The notes under the pieces: model-generated
What the model saw: only the letters and a program-made list of their open reading frames with translations
What the model was told of the DNA's origin: nothing
Databases searched by the model: none
Shown here: one piece after another, positions 36,442 to 45,312 of the stretch
Layout: every line of letters begins with the position of its first letter
How positions within the stretch are numbered: the first letter of the stretch is position 1
Made by a program: the position numbers and the translations under genes
Source of the DNA: CAWDMN01 sp963803155
GTDB taxonomy: Bacteria; Acidobacteriota; Terriglobia; Versatilivoradales; Versatilivoraceae
DNA: 64,000 nucleotides
Direction of reading: 5' to 3'
Assembly: GCA_963803155.1 (NCBI GenBank)
Contig: CAWDMN010000036.1
Span: forward strand, 1-64,000

Positions 36442-37359
36442 TCAATGATGGCTAGGGGCATATTTTTTCTCGCCAGCGGGAATCCGCACCTTGAGCCAGT
36501 TTTGCATGGGTGGCATGGGACAGGTGGCATAGGAGGAATAAGCACAATAAGGATTCGTTGCCCGGTTAAAGTTGAGAATTACTTTGCCGTTTTGGGGAGG
36601 ATCTGCATTCAGGAATCTCCCCCCGCCATAAGTTTCCTTTGCGTTTGTCATATCCTTAAAAATAAAGAAGAGCGGCTCTCCCGGCTCGGCAACCGGCTCC
36701 AGCGAGTACTCCTGACCATCGAGTTGAAAACGCACCAGGCCCGGACATGGCATTTCTTCTTCCACCCCTATGACTGACATGATTATTATTTTTTTGGGCG
36801 GGGAATAAGGAATGAAATCCGAAACGACCAAAAACCTTGGAGTGGGCTCAAAAAAAGAAAGGTGCAAGAACGACCTCAAGGGGGGATTTTTCAAATTGAT
36901 CAAGCGCACGCCAAGGCGATTTCCACGCTGGATAATCTTCATTCGCAAATCCCCCATCTCCAATAAATCGGCGGAACCTCCACGGGTATCCGTGCGCAGT
37001 GAATGGTTTGTGACCCGCATTCCCTTGATTGTCACCTTCGCCTCAGATGATCCGACTTGGAGCGTGACTTCTTTCCCTTGCTTGATGAATTGTCCAACCT
37101 GTTCCGGGGCGGTCCCCGCGGGCAGGACAATCAGGTTCTGGCCGCCAGTTCCAAATGAGTTGGCGCCATCTCGCAGCCAGTATAGACCAGCCAACGCCAG
37201 AGGGCTGTTGGCGGATTGCATCCACTTCTCACGATCCGCTCGAAATTGCCGTTCCGCCTGGAGATTGAACTCCCCCGATTTTGCCTGGTCGTTCCCGGAA
37301 ATTAAGAGAGGCAAAAGAATAACAGCTGCGGTTTTTAGCCACGAGAAATAATTGTGCAT
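36442..37359 (-). CDS. Exported DUF1684-domain protein
   Basis: A 305-residue protein with a signal peptide (about 1-26) and a DUF1684 domain. The hallmarks are REKWMQSANSPLALAGLYWL near the N-terminus and, near the C-terminus, ETYGGGRFLNADPP, NFNRATNPYCAYSSYATCP and the PPMQNWLKVRIPAGEK end that gives the family its name. The biochemical role is unknown. ATG at 37359 is chosen because it starts the signal peptide; the frame continues to 37458. The gene stands alone, with a long empty stretch upstream. Confidence 0.88.
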   Translation of the reverse strand: MHNYFSWLKTAAVILLPLLISGNDQAKSGEFNLQAERQFRADREKWMQSANSPLALAGLYWLRDGANSFGTGGQNLIVLPAGTAPEQVGQFIKQGKEVTLQVGSSEAKVTIKGMRVTNHSLRTDTRGGSADLLEMGDLRMKIIQRGNRLGVRLINLKNPPLRSFLHLSFFEPTPRFLVVSDFIPYSPPKKIIIMSVIGVEEEMPCPGLVRFQLDGQEYSLEPVAEPGEPLFFIFKDMTNAKETYGGGRFLNADPPQNGKVILNFNRATNPYCAYSSYATCPMPPMQNWLKVRIPAGEKKYAPSHH

Positions 37360-38083
37360 TTTGCGCGATTGAAAAATCCCTTTCAATAATAAATGTCCAT
37401 CGCCTGTGGAATTGGATTGAACCAAATTGAAAGTGAGGAGATTACAGTCCTCAATCAACTGGCTGTTTCCAGAGAATTCTCAGCCCACGGCCATCATTGC
37501 AAATCCACCAGGGGTGCGTCTTAATAAACACAGATCCAACTAATCCCCTTTTTTGAAATCGGATAATCTCAGCATCCATCGGAAGCTGGCTCCCCTGGAT
37601 AATTCTCCATCACAAAGATACATGCGAAAAGAAGTAAAGAAGTAAGGTCATCCGCACCAAAGGTCCGCTCTTTTTACAGAAACAGCAAAGAAGGCTTCTC
37701 CAAACTGTTATCCTCGGGAATTTCAGCTCACCTCCCGCGCCAACTTCCATTCACTTTTATCACGATTCCAATGGTCAGGAAAGATAATGAGATGATTTTC
37801 TTCCACTAATCACTCTTTTTGGACGTTTGTTACAAAACAGTTTTGGGAATCGCATAAGAGGGACCTGTCATAATCTCTTCCAGCGCAACAAGTTCTGAAA
37901 TCCGACATCAGCTGATCCCCCTGGAAATGTCTATTTATTATGATAAAAAAAATTAAAATAGCATAAAATATAAAAAAATATGTAATAATACATTTTTAAA
38001 TGCCGATAGAAGTGAATGAAATCCGAAACCGAGGGCATTTAAAGGAATTTCCCGACAAATAGAATGGATGAAGGGATTAGGCC
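37360..38083. other. Gene-free stretch with an AT-rich core
   Basis: About 720 bases with no coding frame. At roughly 37930-38000 composition becomes almost entirely A and T (runs such as GATAAAAAAAATTAAAATAG), unlike the rest of the window. This could be a promoter/UP-element region for the small gene at 38084, a curved-DNA site or a remnant of foreign DNA. Confidence 0.5.
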
Positions 38084-38290
38084 ATGCGAAAGACAATCTT
38101 TCCGATCACAATCTGGGCACTGAAGCGTGAATCCATCTATTTGCTGAATTTTTGTTCATCGTTGGCAGAGGCAGTCCTCTATGCAAAGCGATTCCCATTT
38201 ACTCCGTTGGTTTTTGCTCAAACGGGCGAAGTCCTCTTTGAGGAAGGCCACATCTCACCACTTGAGTACGGTGAGGGGGTGACTCTATGA
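38084..38290 (+). CDS. Small protein of unknown function
   Basis: A 68-residue frame with an ATG after AAGGGATTAGGCC, giving a likely ribosome site. The sequence (SSLAEAVLYAKRFPFTPLVF and then GEVLFEEGHIS) matches no family that I recognise and is the only plausible gene between 37.4 and 38.6 kb. Its stop overlaps an ATG that opens a 17-codon frame (38287-38340), which is too short to judge. It might be a real small protein linked to the AT-rich upstream region, or a chance frame. Confidence 0.45.
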   Translation: MRKTIFPITIWALKRESIYLLNFCSSLAEAVLYAKRFPFTPLVFAQTGEVLFEEGHISPLEYGEGVTL

Positions 38291-38397
38291 AAAAACCCAC
38301 CAATGCGCTGTCCGCGGGACGGATGGCCCTCCGCGTCTAAAAGACGAAAGCAGGTCCCACCCCGATTTTTCTTACCACAACTTCCTTTCTAGAACTT

Positions 38398-38425
38398 CCG
38401 CGGCGGACTGATAGGCCCGCCGCGG
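38398..38425. other. GC-rich hairpin
   Basis: A perfect 9-bp stem (CCGCGGCGG with CCGCCGCGG) and a 10-base loop in the gap before the tag gene. It is not followed by a T-run. It may be a weak terminator for the small upstream gene or a dispersed palindrome. Confidence 0.4.
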
Positions 38426-38584
38426 CAAGTCTTGCAAAAATTTGTTAATCTTAACTCGGGCCAGGAAAACTAAACCTTCCACTGAGCTCCCTAATGAACA
38501 CGCTTAATCCGCGGCTCTCGAACAAGCGATGCGCTCGCATCGATGCATATCCGTCATGGTTGACGGGAGAGAAAGGGGACTGAT

Positions 38585-39139
38585 GTGAACCGATGCGAAT
38601 GGGCTAAAAGCAAAGCGATGATCGAATATCACGACCTTGAATGGGGAATCCCCCTGCACGATGACGGGCGCCTCTTTGAGTTTTTGATGTTAGATGCATT
38701 TCAAGCTGGTTTGAGTTGGGAAATCATTCTGAGGAAGAGGGAGGCCTTCCGCCAGGCATTCGATCAATTTGAAGCCGGCAAAATTGCCCGTTATTCCCCC
38801 GCGCGTCTCGAAGCGCTTCTTCTCAATCCAGCCATCGTCCGGAATCGATTAAAAATCGCGGCTGTGGCAACGAATGCCCGTGCCTTTCTCGGCATTCAAG
38901 CAGAATTCGGAAGCTTCGATCGTTATGTTTGGCGATTTGTGGGGGGAAAAACCATCCAAAACGCTTGGAACGAATTGAAAGATGTTCCAGCCCGCACGGC
39001 GGAATCGGACGCACTCAGCCACGACTTGGTCCAGCGCGGTTTTAAATTTGCCGGTTCCACCATTTGTTACGCCTTTATGCAGGCCGCCGGCCTAGTCAAT
39101 GACCATCTGATTCAATGTTTCCGCTACACGCGGATTTGA
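38585..39139 (+). CDS. tag: DNA-3-methyladenine glycosylase I
   Basis: A 184-residue base-excision repair enzyme removing 3-methyladenine from DNA. It starts NRCEWAKSKAMIEYHDLEWG, giving the zinc ligands C4 and H16, and ends LVNDHLIQCF with H174 and C178, which complete the zinc site. The core FLMLDAFQAGLSWEIILRKREAFRQAF is a family hallmark with the base-recognition glutamate. The start is a GTG at 38585, with AAAGGGGA upstream; length agrees with the family. It seems to be transcribed alone. Confidence 0.95.
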   Translation: MNRCEWAKSKAMIEYHDLEWGIPLHDDGRLFEFLMLDAFQAGLSWEIILRKREAFRQAFDQFEAGKIARYSPARLEALLLNPAIVRNRLKIAAVATNARAFLGIQAEFGSFDRYVWRFVGGKTIQNAWNELKDVPARTAESDALSHDLVQRGFKFAGSTICYAFMQAAGLVNDHLIQCFRYTRI

Positions 39140-39258
39140 ATCCTTGCTTCTTTCCACGGAGCTTTCACGACGCGAAAGAAGCGACCGCCCGGCGAGCGCG
39201 CAAGCTGAACCCAGCCCCGCGAGACTCTCTGGGGAGATAAGCCTGGCGATTAGCATAT

Positions 39259-39301
39259 ATGCATATAAATGCATATTAAAGTAAAATTGCTTTTATGCAT
39301 A
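39259..39301. promoter_or_regulatory. Three ATGCATA boxes upstream of the inositol phosphate synthase promoter
   Basis: ATGCATA occurs at 39259-39265, 39269-39275 and 39295-39301. The first two are exactly 10 bases apart, one helical turn, and the third is 26 bases further on. The stretch is AT-rich and sits directly before the predicted -35 box. Such phased repeats often bind a dimeric or cooperative activator or repressor. Confidence 0.4.
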
Positions 39302-39312
39302 ATTGATTATAT

Positions 39313-39341
39313 GTGACAATTTGTTTTTATTGCATTATACT
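39313..39341 (+). promoter_or_regulatory. Sigma70-type promoter for the inositol phosphate synthase gene
   Basis: A -35 box GTGACA (39313-39318), a 17-base spacer and a -10 box TATACT (39336-39341), each one base off consensus. It points toward the gene start 70 bases downstream and is the best promoter match noted in the window. Confidence 0.6.
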
Positions 39342-39411
39342 CCCCTCATCTAATTCCGGTCTGGCCCGCGGACCTCTGCTCCGGACCAAACCCTAAGCGA
39401 GGAGTTCGACC

Positions 39412-40728
39412 ATGATTAAAAAAGGCGCCAAGATTGCCGAGCCCAAAGGAAAACTGGGCGTGCTGCTGCCCGGCATGGGAGCGGTGGCCACCACCTTTAT
39501 AGCGGGCGTGGAAGCCGTGAAGAAAGGAGTGGCCCAGCCCTTCGGCTCCCTGACTCAAATGGGAACCATCCGTTTGGGCAAGCGGACGGAAAAGCGAGTT
39601 CCCCTGATCAGAGATTTTGTTCCCCTGGCTTCATTGAACGATCTTGTCTTTGGCGGATGGGATCTCCACGGTGAAAATTGCCATGAAACCGCCACCCGTT
39701 CGGGGGTGCTCGAAAAAGAGCTGCTTGATCAGGTTCGTCCGGAGATGGAATCCCTGAAGCCTTGGAAAGCCGTATTCGAAAAGAGATACGCCAAACGGCT
39801 CACTGGCACCCAAGTCAAAAAAGGAAAAAACAAATACGAACTGGCCCTGCAGTTGATTGAAGACATACAAAATTTCAAGAAAACTAAAAAGCTGGATCGC
39901 CTGGTCATGCTCTGGTGTGGCAGCACGGAGATTTTCATGCAGCCCGGCCCGGTTCACTCCACCATTGAAAAATTTGAAGAGGGGTTGAAGAAGAGCGATC
40001 CCAACATCAGCCCCAGCATGATTTACGCCTACGCGGCCATTTCCATGGGAATTCCCTATGCCAATGGGGCGCCGAATCTCTCCGCCGATATTCCGGCCCT
40101 GGTGGATCTGGCCCGCAAAAACCGGGCTCCCATTTGTGGCAAGGATTTCAAAACCGGCCAGACCTTCATGAAGACCCTGATCGCACCCGGGCTGAAATCT
40201 CGCCTGCTCGGCTTGAATGGCTGGTTCTCCACCAATATTCTGGGAAATCGCGATGGCGAAGTCCTGGCTGAACCCGCCAATTTTAAAACGAAGGAAGAGT
40301 CCAAGCTCTCCGTGCTCGAACATATCCTTCAACCGGAAGTTTATCCGGATCTCTACGGGAATTTCAAACACATCGTGCGAATCAATTACTATCCCCCGCG
40401 TGGCGATAACAAGGAAGGCTGGGACAACATCGACATCTTTGGCTGGCTTGGATATCCGATGCAAATCAAGGTGAACTTCCTTTGCCGCGATAGCATTCTG
40501 GCTGCGCCACTCTGCCTCGATCTGGTGCTTTTCCTCGACCTGGCCCGGCGGGTCAAAATGTACGGCATTCAGGAATGGCTCTCCTTTTATTTCAAGAGCC
40601 CCCAGTGTGCCTCCACGGTTTATCCGGAGCACGACATCTTCATTCAGCTGATGAAGCTGAAGAACACTCTCCGTTACCTGCGGGGTGAAGAGTTGATCAC
40701 ACACCTGGGCCTTGAATATTACGACTGA
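39412..40728 (+). CDS. Myo-inositol-1-phosphate synthase
   Basis: A 438-residue NAD-dependent synthase (inositol-3-phosphate synthase family) that cyclises glucose 6-phosphate. It has the dinucleotide-binding start GVLLPGMGAVATTF, the catalytic/NAD stretch CGKDFKTGQTFMKTLIAPGL, the following NGWFSTNILGNRDGEVL and the late VNFLCRDSILAAPLCLDLVLF. Its sequence varies from the yeast type, as in other bacterial and archaeal lineages. ATG at 39412 follows GAGGAG. A good promoter lies upstream. Inositol phosphate in bacteria feeds phospholipids, mycothiol-like thiols or compatible solutes; a secreted PIG-L-like protein follows 280 bases downstream. Confidence 0.93.
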   Translation: MIKKGAKIAEPKGKLGVLLPGMGAVATTFIAGVEAVKKGVAQPFGSLTQMGTIRLGKRTEKRVPLIRDFVPLASLNDLVFGGWDLHGENCHETATRSGVLEKELLDQVRPEMESLKPWKAVFEKRYAKRLTGTQVKKGKNKYELALQLIEDIQNFKKTKKLDRLVMLWCGSTEIFMQPGPVHSTIEKFEEGLKKSDPNISPSMIYAYAAISMGIPYANGAPNLSADIPALVDLARKNRAPICGKDFKTGQTFMKTLIAPGLKSRLLGLNGWFSTNILGNRDGEVLAEPANFKTKEESKLSVLEHILQPEVYPDLYGNFKHIVRINYYPPRGDNKEGWDNIDIFGWLGYPMQIKVNFLCRDSILAAPLCLDLVLFLDLARRVKMYGIQEWLSFYFKSPQCASTVYPEHDIFIQLMKLKNTLRYLRGEELITHLGLEYYD

Positions 40729-41008
40729 TGCGGCTTGGTTCCCGTCCCTGAGGATTAACATCCCAGGTGCTTCAAGACTGGAAACACAATTGCCGGCTTT
40801 TGCCGCCAAAGGAAGCCTGAGCTGGGGCTTAGATGCTGCCGGAGGCTGCACAATATCTAGCCTAAATGCCTTCTCTGGCGACGGTTTGCGATAGCCGCGG
40901 AAGAAGCGAATAAACACGGATGAAAAATATGCCAACTTCGGTTAGCATGAATGCCTCTGTGTCTATGGCTTAATCCGTGGCTTTTTATTTGAGGAAGAAG
41001 AGGGTGTC

Positions 41009-41797
41009 ATGAAGATTTATATTGCGCTGCTCTCACTCGTACTGCTGTTGGAAGGTGCTGTATGGCAAGGCGAACCATCCGCATCTCCCACTCCACAAAA
41101 CCGGCGTATCATCTTGGCCGTGGGTGCCCATTGCGGCGACATGGAGATCAGTTGCGGCGCTGTGCTTGCTGGCTTCATCCGACAAGGGGGCAGAGTGGTG
41201 TTGCTTCATCTGACGCTCGGCGAAGGAGGAAATCCGCGGCTATCCCCCGCGGTATACGGTGAGCAAAAAAGGCGCGAGGCCGCGGCGGCGGCCCAAGCGT
41301 TGGGCGCCGAAGTGATTTACGGCCCTTACAAAGACGGAGAACTCCCTGACAACGAAGAAGCCAGCCGTTATGTCGCCGACGTCATCCGCCAAGTAAAGCC
41401 GACGATTCTAATCACTCACTGGAAGAATAGCATTCATAAAGATCATAGCGCCACATTTCGGCTGGTGCAGAATGCCGAGTTGCTCGCCGCACTGCCCGCC
41501 GTCAACACAGGGCATGAGCCATATTCGGGAATACAGCGGATCCTTCTGGCCGAAAACTGGGAAGACAAAGAAGGATTCTCCCCTTACACTTACATCGATG
41601 TGGCGGCGGACCTCGAAACCTGGGAAAAAAGTGTCAAACAATATGAGTTTATCCGGGGAGGGATTTCTTCATACCCTTATTTCGATTACTACAAAGCACT
41701 GGCGCGGGTGCGGGGAGCCGAAAGCAGCCTCCACGATGCTGTGGCTTTTGAGATTGACCAGACTGGCAAAAAGCAGATCCTGCGCACCTTGCCTTAA
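41009..41797 (+). CDS. Exported PIG-L-family deacetylase-like protein
   Basis: A 262-residue protein with a signal peptide (about 1-22) and a LmbE/PIG-L fold, the group that removes N-acetyl groups from GlcNAc-linked inositol, teicoplanin and similar molecules. The usual AHPDDE metal motif reads AHCGDMEISCG here: H41 and D44 are kept, but the first Asp position (general base in MshB) is G43. The distal HKDHSAT motif is present. So activity may be altered or may use E46. The family is a natural partner of inositol chemistry, and an inositol phosphate synthase gene lies just upstream, but this protein is outside the cytoplasm. ATG at 41009 has GAGGGTG upstream. Confidence 0.85.
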   Translation: MKIYIALLSLVLLLEGAVWQGEPSASPTPQNRRIILAVGAHCGDMEISCGAVLAGFIRQGGRVVLLHLTLGEGGNPRLSPAVYGEQKRREAAAAAQALGAEVIYGPYKDGELPDNEEASRYVADVIRQVKPTILITHWKNSIHKDHSATFRLVQNAELLAALPAVNTGHEPYSGIQRILLAENWEDKEGFSPYTYIDVAADLETWEKSVKQYEFIRGGISSYPYFDYYKALARVRGAESSLHDAVAFEIDQTGKKQILRTLP

Positions 41798-42099
41798 AGA
41801 CGCGGCACTAATGAGAGGGTTTGCGCTTGAATCTAAGCTTAATTTGATTCTCACAGGGTGCCACTGATACGCCATGGCGCCGTGGATGGTGCTTTTTGTT
41901 GTCGGGTTCAATTCTGCAAGTTCGCTTCCTATTGAGCGTCTCCGGTCTAGCGCCCGTGAACAGACCCTCTCCTCCAGGCCGGCATATTTCAATCCCCCGA
42001 ACTTCACTTCCCATGGCTATTGACTGCCGTTGTTTAGTGGTGTAGAAGTAATGAATCATTATTCTGGCGGCACGCACTGTGCGCGGATGCGGAGGCAAG
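41798..42099. other. Intergenic region, nothing recognised
   Basis: A 302-base gap on the way to the haem/PD40 gene. No gene or clear structure apart from a short GC-rich near-palindrome around 41870-41890. Confidence 0.3.
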
Positions 42100-44574
42100 G
42101 TGAAGAAGGTTGCTTTTTTTTTAATCATCATGACAGGAGCCGCTCTGCTCGTAGCTTCCCTGGACGGGCGGATTGTCGCCGATCAGGAATCCTCCATGGC
42201 AGTTCAGCCGCAAAGGGAGAAGCTTGCTTCAATCACGGTCGACTATCCTGCCGAAGGATCTATTTTCCCTCCGGACATTGCCGCTCCTACCTTCTTGTGG
42301 CGCGATGCCGACGAATCCTCAAAAATATGGCGGATCGAAGTGTCCTTTTCCGACCGCTCTGCGAGCCTGAGAGTGCAATCGCGGGGTGAGCGTTTGCCGA
42401 TTGGTGAAATCGACCCGCTTTGTGCCAAAGCAGGAGCGGTGCCACCTGCGCTGACCCCGAATGAAGCTGCGGGACATTCTTGGAAGCCGGATGCCGAAAC
42501 ATGGGAGGCCATAAAAAAGCATTCATCCGAGCGAAAGGCCACGATCACTTTCACGGGGTTTCGCGATGAAAAAATGGAGCTGGCAGTTTCGAGGGGGCAA
42601 TTCTCGGTTCAGACTTCCAAAGATCCGGCCAATGCGCCAATTTTCTTCCGGGATGTCCCCCTGATTTCCGTGCCCGTCGGTGAAAAGGGAATAATCATGC
42701 CCTTGCCGGCGGATGCGATTCCACTGATTGCCTGGCGTTTACGCTATATTAACCAAGAGAAAAGCAAGCTCATGATGCAGGGCCTTCCTACCTGCGCCAA
42801 CTGCCACTCGGCTTCTAGCGATGGAAAGACCCTTGGGTTGGATGTGGATGGTCCTCAAAACGACAAAGGGCTTTATGCCATTGTCCCACTCCAAAAAGTG
42901 ACTGCGATCCGCAATGAAAATGTAATCAAGTGGAGTTCATTCGCCGAAGAACCGGCCACCAAGCGTTATGGTTTCATGTCGCAGATTTCGCCCGACGGAA
43001 AGTATGTGGTGAACTCGATTGAGTATCCAGGCGCGCGCATGAAAAAATTCGCAGACAGATTCTTCAACGGCTTTTATAAAGATTATGGCTTTGGGCAGGT
43101 GTTCTATCCCACCAAAGGAGTCTTAGGATGGTACAACCGGGAGACGGGCAAGCTTACTCCTCTGCCGGGGGCCGATGATCCGCGGTACGTCCAGGCTTGC
43201 GCCTTTTGGAGCCCTGACGGCAAATACCTGGTCTTCTCTCGCGCTGAAGCCAGAGAACCCTATCCGGAGGGCCAACCAGTGGCTCGATTTGCCAACGACC
43301 CCAATGAGACTCAAATCCAGTATGACCTTTACCGGATTCCCTTTAACGGCGGAAAAGGCGGCAAGGCGGAACCCGTCGAGGGAGCTGTTCAAAACGGAAT
43401 GAGCAACAACTTTCCGAAGATTTCGCCGGATGGCCGTTGGATTGTTTTTGTACAAAATAAGAACGGTCTACTCATGCGGCCTGACAGCCAGCTTTATATT
43501 GTCCCATTCAAAGGAGGTAAAGCGAGGCGATTGAATTGCAATACCCCTCGCATGAATTCCTGGCATAGTTTTTCCCCCAATGGCCGATGGCTGGTGTTTT
43601 CTTCCAAAGGGAGGTCTCTTTACACGCAGATGTATTTGACACACATTGACAAAGATGGGAATGACAGTCCGGCAATTTTGATTGAAAACGCCACCGCAGC
43701 CAACCGCGGCGTCAATATTCCAGAGTTTATCAATCTCCCTCCGGACGGCATGACCAGAATCGATACTCCGGTTGAAGATTATTTCAGGCAATACAATGCC
43801 GCCGCGGAACTGATGGGAAAGAATCAATATGTCCCCGCTATTGAGCAGTGGAAGAAGGCATTGGAGATGGATCCTGAAGATCCCAAGGCCCATTATAACC
43901 TTGCATCCTGTCTTCATACTGCCGGCCAATTCGACGAAGCGATTGTCCAGTATCAAAAAAGCTTGGAATACAATTCTGAAAATTCCATGGCACTGACCAA
44001 CCTTGGAGTACTGCTAGCAGACAAGGGGAAACTGGATGAAGCCATCGAAAATTTCAAAAAGGCGCTAGTGGTCAAAGCCAATAATGCAAATGCCCATAAC
44101 AACCTGGGACTCGCCTTGGCGGAAAAAGGACAAAGTGAGGCGGCAATCGAGCATTTCAAAAAAGCGATCGAAATTGATCCCGAATATTCTGAGGCTCAGA
44201 ACAGCCTCGGCATTGCTTTGGCCAAAAAAGGATCGTTAGATGAAGGGGTCTCTCATCTCGAAAAAGCCGTGGCCACCAATCCTAAATCCATCGAATATCA
44301 ATACAACCTCGGCCGCCTATTTGCGGCCCAGCGAAGGTTTTTGGAGGCAGTCCCTCATTTTGAACAGGCAGCTTTCTTATCTGACAAGCGCGATCCTCAA
44401 ATTCTCGATATGCTGTCCGCCATGTACTTCGAGACTGGCCGTTTTCTTGAGGCTGCCCAAACTGAACGCCAAGCCCTTTACCTGGCCAAACAGCAGAACG
44501 ACAGAGATCTTGCCGCTGTGCTGAGCGCCAGAATTGCAGCCTATGAAGCCAAGGCCGCGGGTCAGGGGAAATGA
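42100..44574 (+). CDS. Secreted PD40-TPR protein with a c-type haem motif (paralog 1)
   Basis: An 824-residue protein. A signal peptide (about 1-27) is followed by an N-terminal beta domain opening VDYPAEGSIFPPDIAAPTFLW, a single haem-binding CxxCH motif (CANCH, C232-C235-H236), several WD40-like PD40/TolB repeats (for example FPKISPDGRWIVFVQNKNGL and NSWHSFSPNGRWLVFSSKGR) and five to six TPR repeats from about 565 to 800. The PD40 part probably forms a beta-propeller, the TPRs bind a partner and the haem could give a redox role. A paralog with the same domain order is at 53144. The GTG at 42100, with GGAGG 4 bases upstream, gives a clean signal; a GTG at 42079 is an alternative. Function is unknown. 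Confidence 0.88.
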   Translation: MKKVAFFLIIMTGAALLVASLDGRIVADQESSMAVQPQREKLASITVDYPAEGSIFPPDIAAPTFLWRDADESSKIWRIEVSFSDRSASLRVQSRGERLPIGEIDPLCAKAGAVPPALTPNEAAGHSWKPDAETWEAIKKHSSERKATITFTGFRDEKMELAVSRGQFSVQTSKDPANAPIFFRDVPLISVPVGEKGIIMPLPADAIPLIAWRLRYINQEKSKLMMQGLPTCANCHSASSDGKTLGLDVDGPQNDKGLYAIVPLQKVTAIRNENVIKWSSFAEEPATKRYGFMSQISPDGKYVVNSIEYPGARMKKFADRFFNGFYKDYGFGQVFYPTKGVLGWYNRETGKLTPLPGADDPRYVQACAFWSPDGKYLVFSRAEAREPYPEGQPVARFANDPNETQIQYDLYRIPFNGGKGGKAEPVEGAVQNGMSNNFPKISPDGRWIVFVQNKNGLLMRPDSQLYIVPFKGGKARRLNCNTPRMNSWHSFSPNGRWLVFSSKGRSLYTQMYLTHIDKDGNDSPAILIENATAANRGVNIPEFINLPPDGMTRIDTPVEDYFRQYNAAAELMGKNQYVPAIEQWKKALEMDPEDPKAHYNLASCLHTAGQFDEAIVQYQKSLEYNSENSMALTNLGVLLADKGKLDEAIENFKKALVVKANNANAHNNLGLALAEKGQSEAAIEHFKKAIEIDPEYSEAQNSLGIALAKKGSLDEGVSHLEKAVATNPKSIEYQYNLGRLFAAQRRFLEAVPHFEQAAFLSDKRDPQILDMLSAMYFETGRFLEAAQTERQALYLAKQQNDRDLAAVLSARIAAYEAKAAGQGK

Positions 44575-44599
44575 TTCATTTTACTCCGCGCCAAAATCT

Positions 44600-45229
44600 C
44601 TACAAACCGGCTTTTTGATAGTACTCCGGATATAATTTTTGTGCGCACGCCGGACAAAGCCCATGACTGAACTCAGCCAATGAATGCTGGCGGATGTAAT
44701 CATCCACCACCTGCCAATAGCCCTGGTCATCCCGGATTTTTTTGCAGCTGGCGCAGATGGGCAGCAATCCCCGAAGGGTTTTTACCTTTTTCAAAGCCTG
44801 CTGCAACTCCTGAATTAGATGTTCCCGTTCGGACTCCGCCTTTTTTAATGCCGTAATATCGATTCCCGTGTTAATGATGAAATCAATTTCCCCCAGATCG
44901 CTGAGGATGGCGGTACAAGACCAATACACCCAGAGTAGACTGTCCTCTCTGGTTTTTAGGCGGCTCTGAAACTCGAACGGAAAATCGGCGGGGTTGTGAC
45001 TCCGCACAACTTGAGCGAAGTCCTGAACTTCCTCTGGTGGAAGGAACTTCTCCCAAATAAAAACTCCGACACTTTCCAGAATGGTGTAGCCCGTCAGCTT
45101 TTCTACGGCGCGGTTCAGACGCAGTATTCTGCCGCCAGGATCCAAGACAATGATAAAAGCCGCCGTGGTTTCCAAAATTCCAGCAAGAAAATTACGCTCG
45201 AAGCGGAGGATTCCTTCCGAACTTGCCAT
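44600..45229 (-). CDS. PAS-domain protein with a C-terminal Cys-pair module
   Basis: A 209-residue soluble protein: a PAS domain (about 10-130, with FIIVLDPGGRILRLNRAVEKL and the PAC-like IDFIINTGIDIT), a coiled-coil (LKKAESEREHLIQELQQALK) and a C-terminal module LLPICASCKKIRDD ... FSHGLCPACAQKLYPE. The two CxxC pairs may bind zinc. This tail is often seen on PAS and response-regulator proteins, but it is not a histidine kinase or cyclase, so this protein probably senses a signal and passes it to a partner. The ATG at 45229 has GGAGAGGA upstream; a TTG at 45268 is possible. It diverges from the ABC exporter genes. Confidence 0.87.
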   Translation of the reverse strand: MASSEGILRFERNFLAGILETTAAFIIVLDPGGRILRLNRAVEKLTGYTILESVGVFIWEKFLPPEEVQDFAQVVRSHNPADFPFEFQSRLKTREDSLLWVYWSCTAILSDLGEIDFIINTGIDITALKKAESEREHLIQELQQALKKVKTLRGLLPICASCKKIRDDQGYWQVVDDYIRQHSLAEFSHGLCPACAQKLYPEYYQKAGL

Positions 45230-45312
45230 GGCAGTCCTCTCCAGTCCTATAAAGTCTCCGGCCTTCAACCCTGGAGGAAGCGGCGGGTTTAGACCGAGCT
45301 ACTGAAATAAAC

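Noticed and set aside
39631..40935. A 434-codon open frame on the minus strand
   Set aside because: It lies fully opposite the inositol phosphate synthase gene and its translation has no family feature; codon bias of the sense gene explains it.
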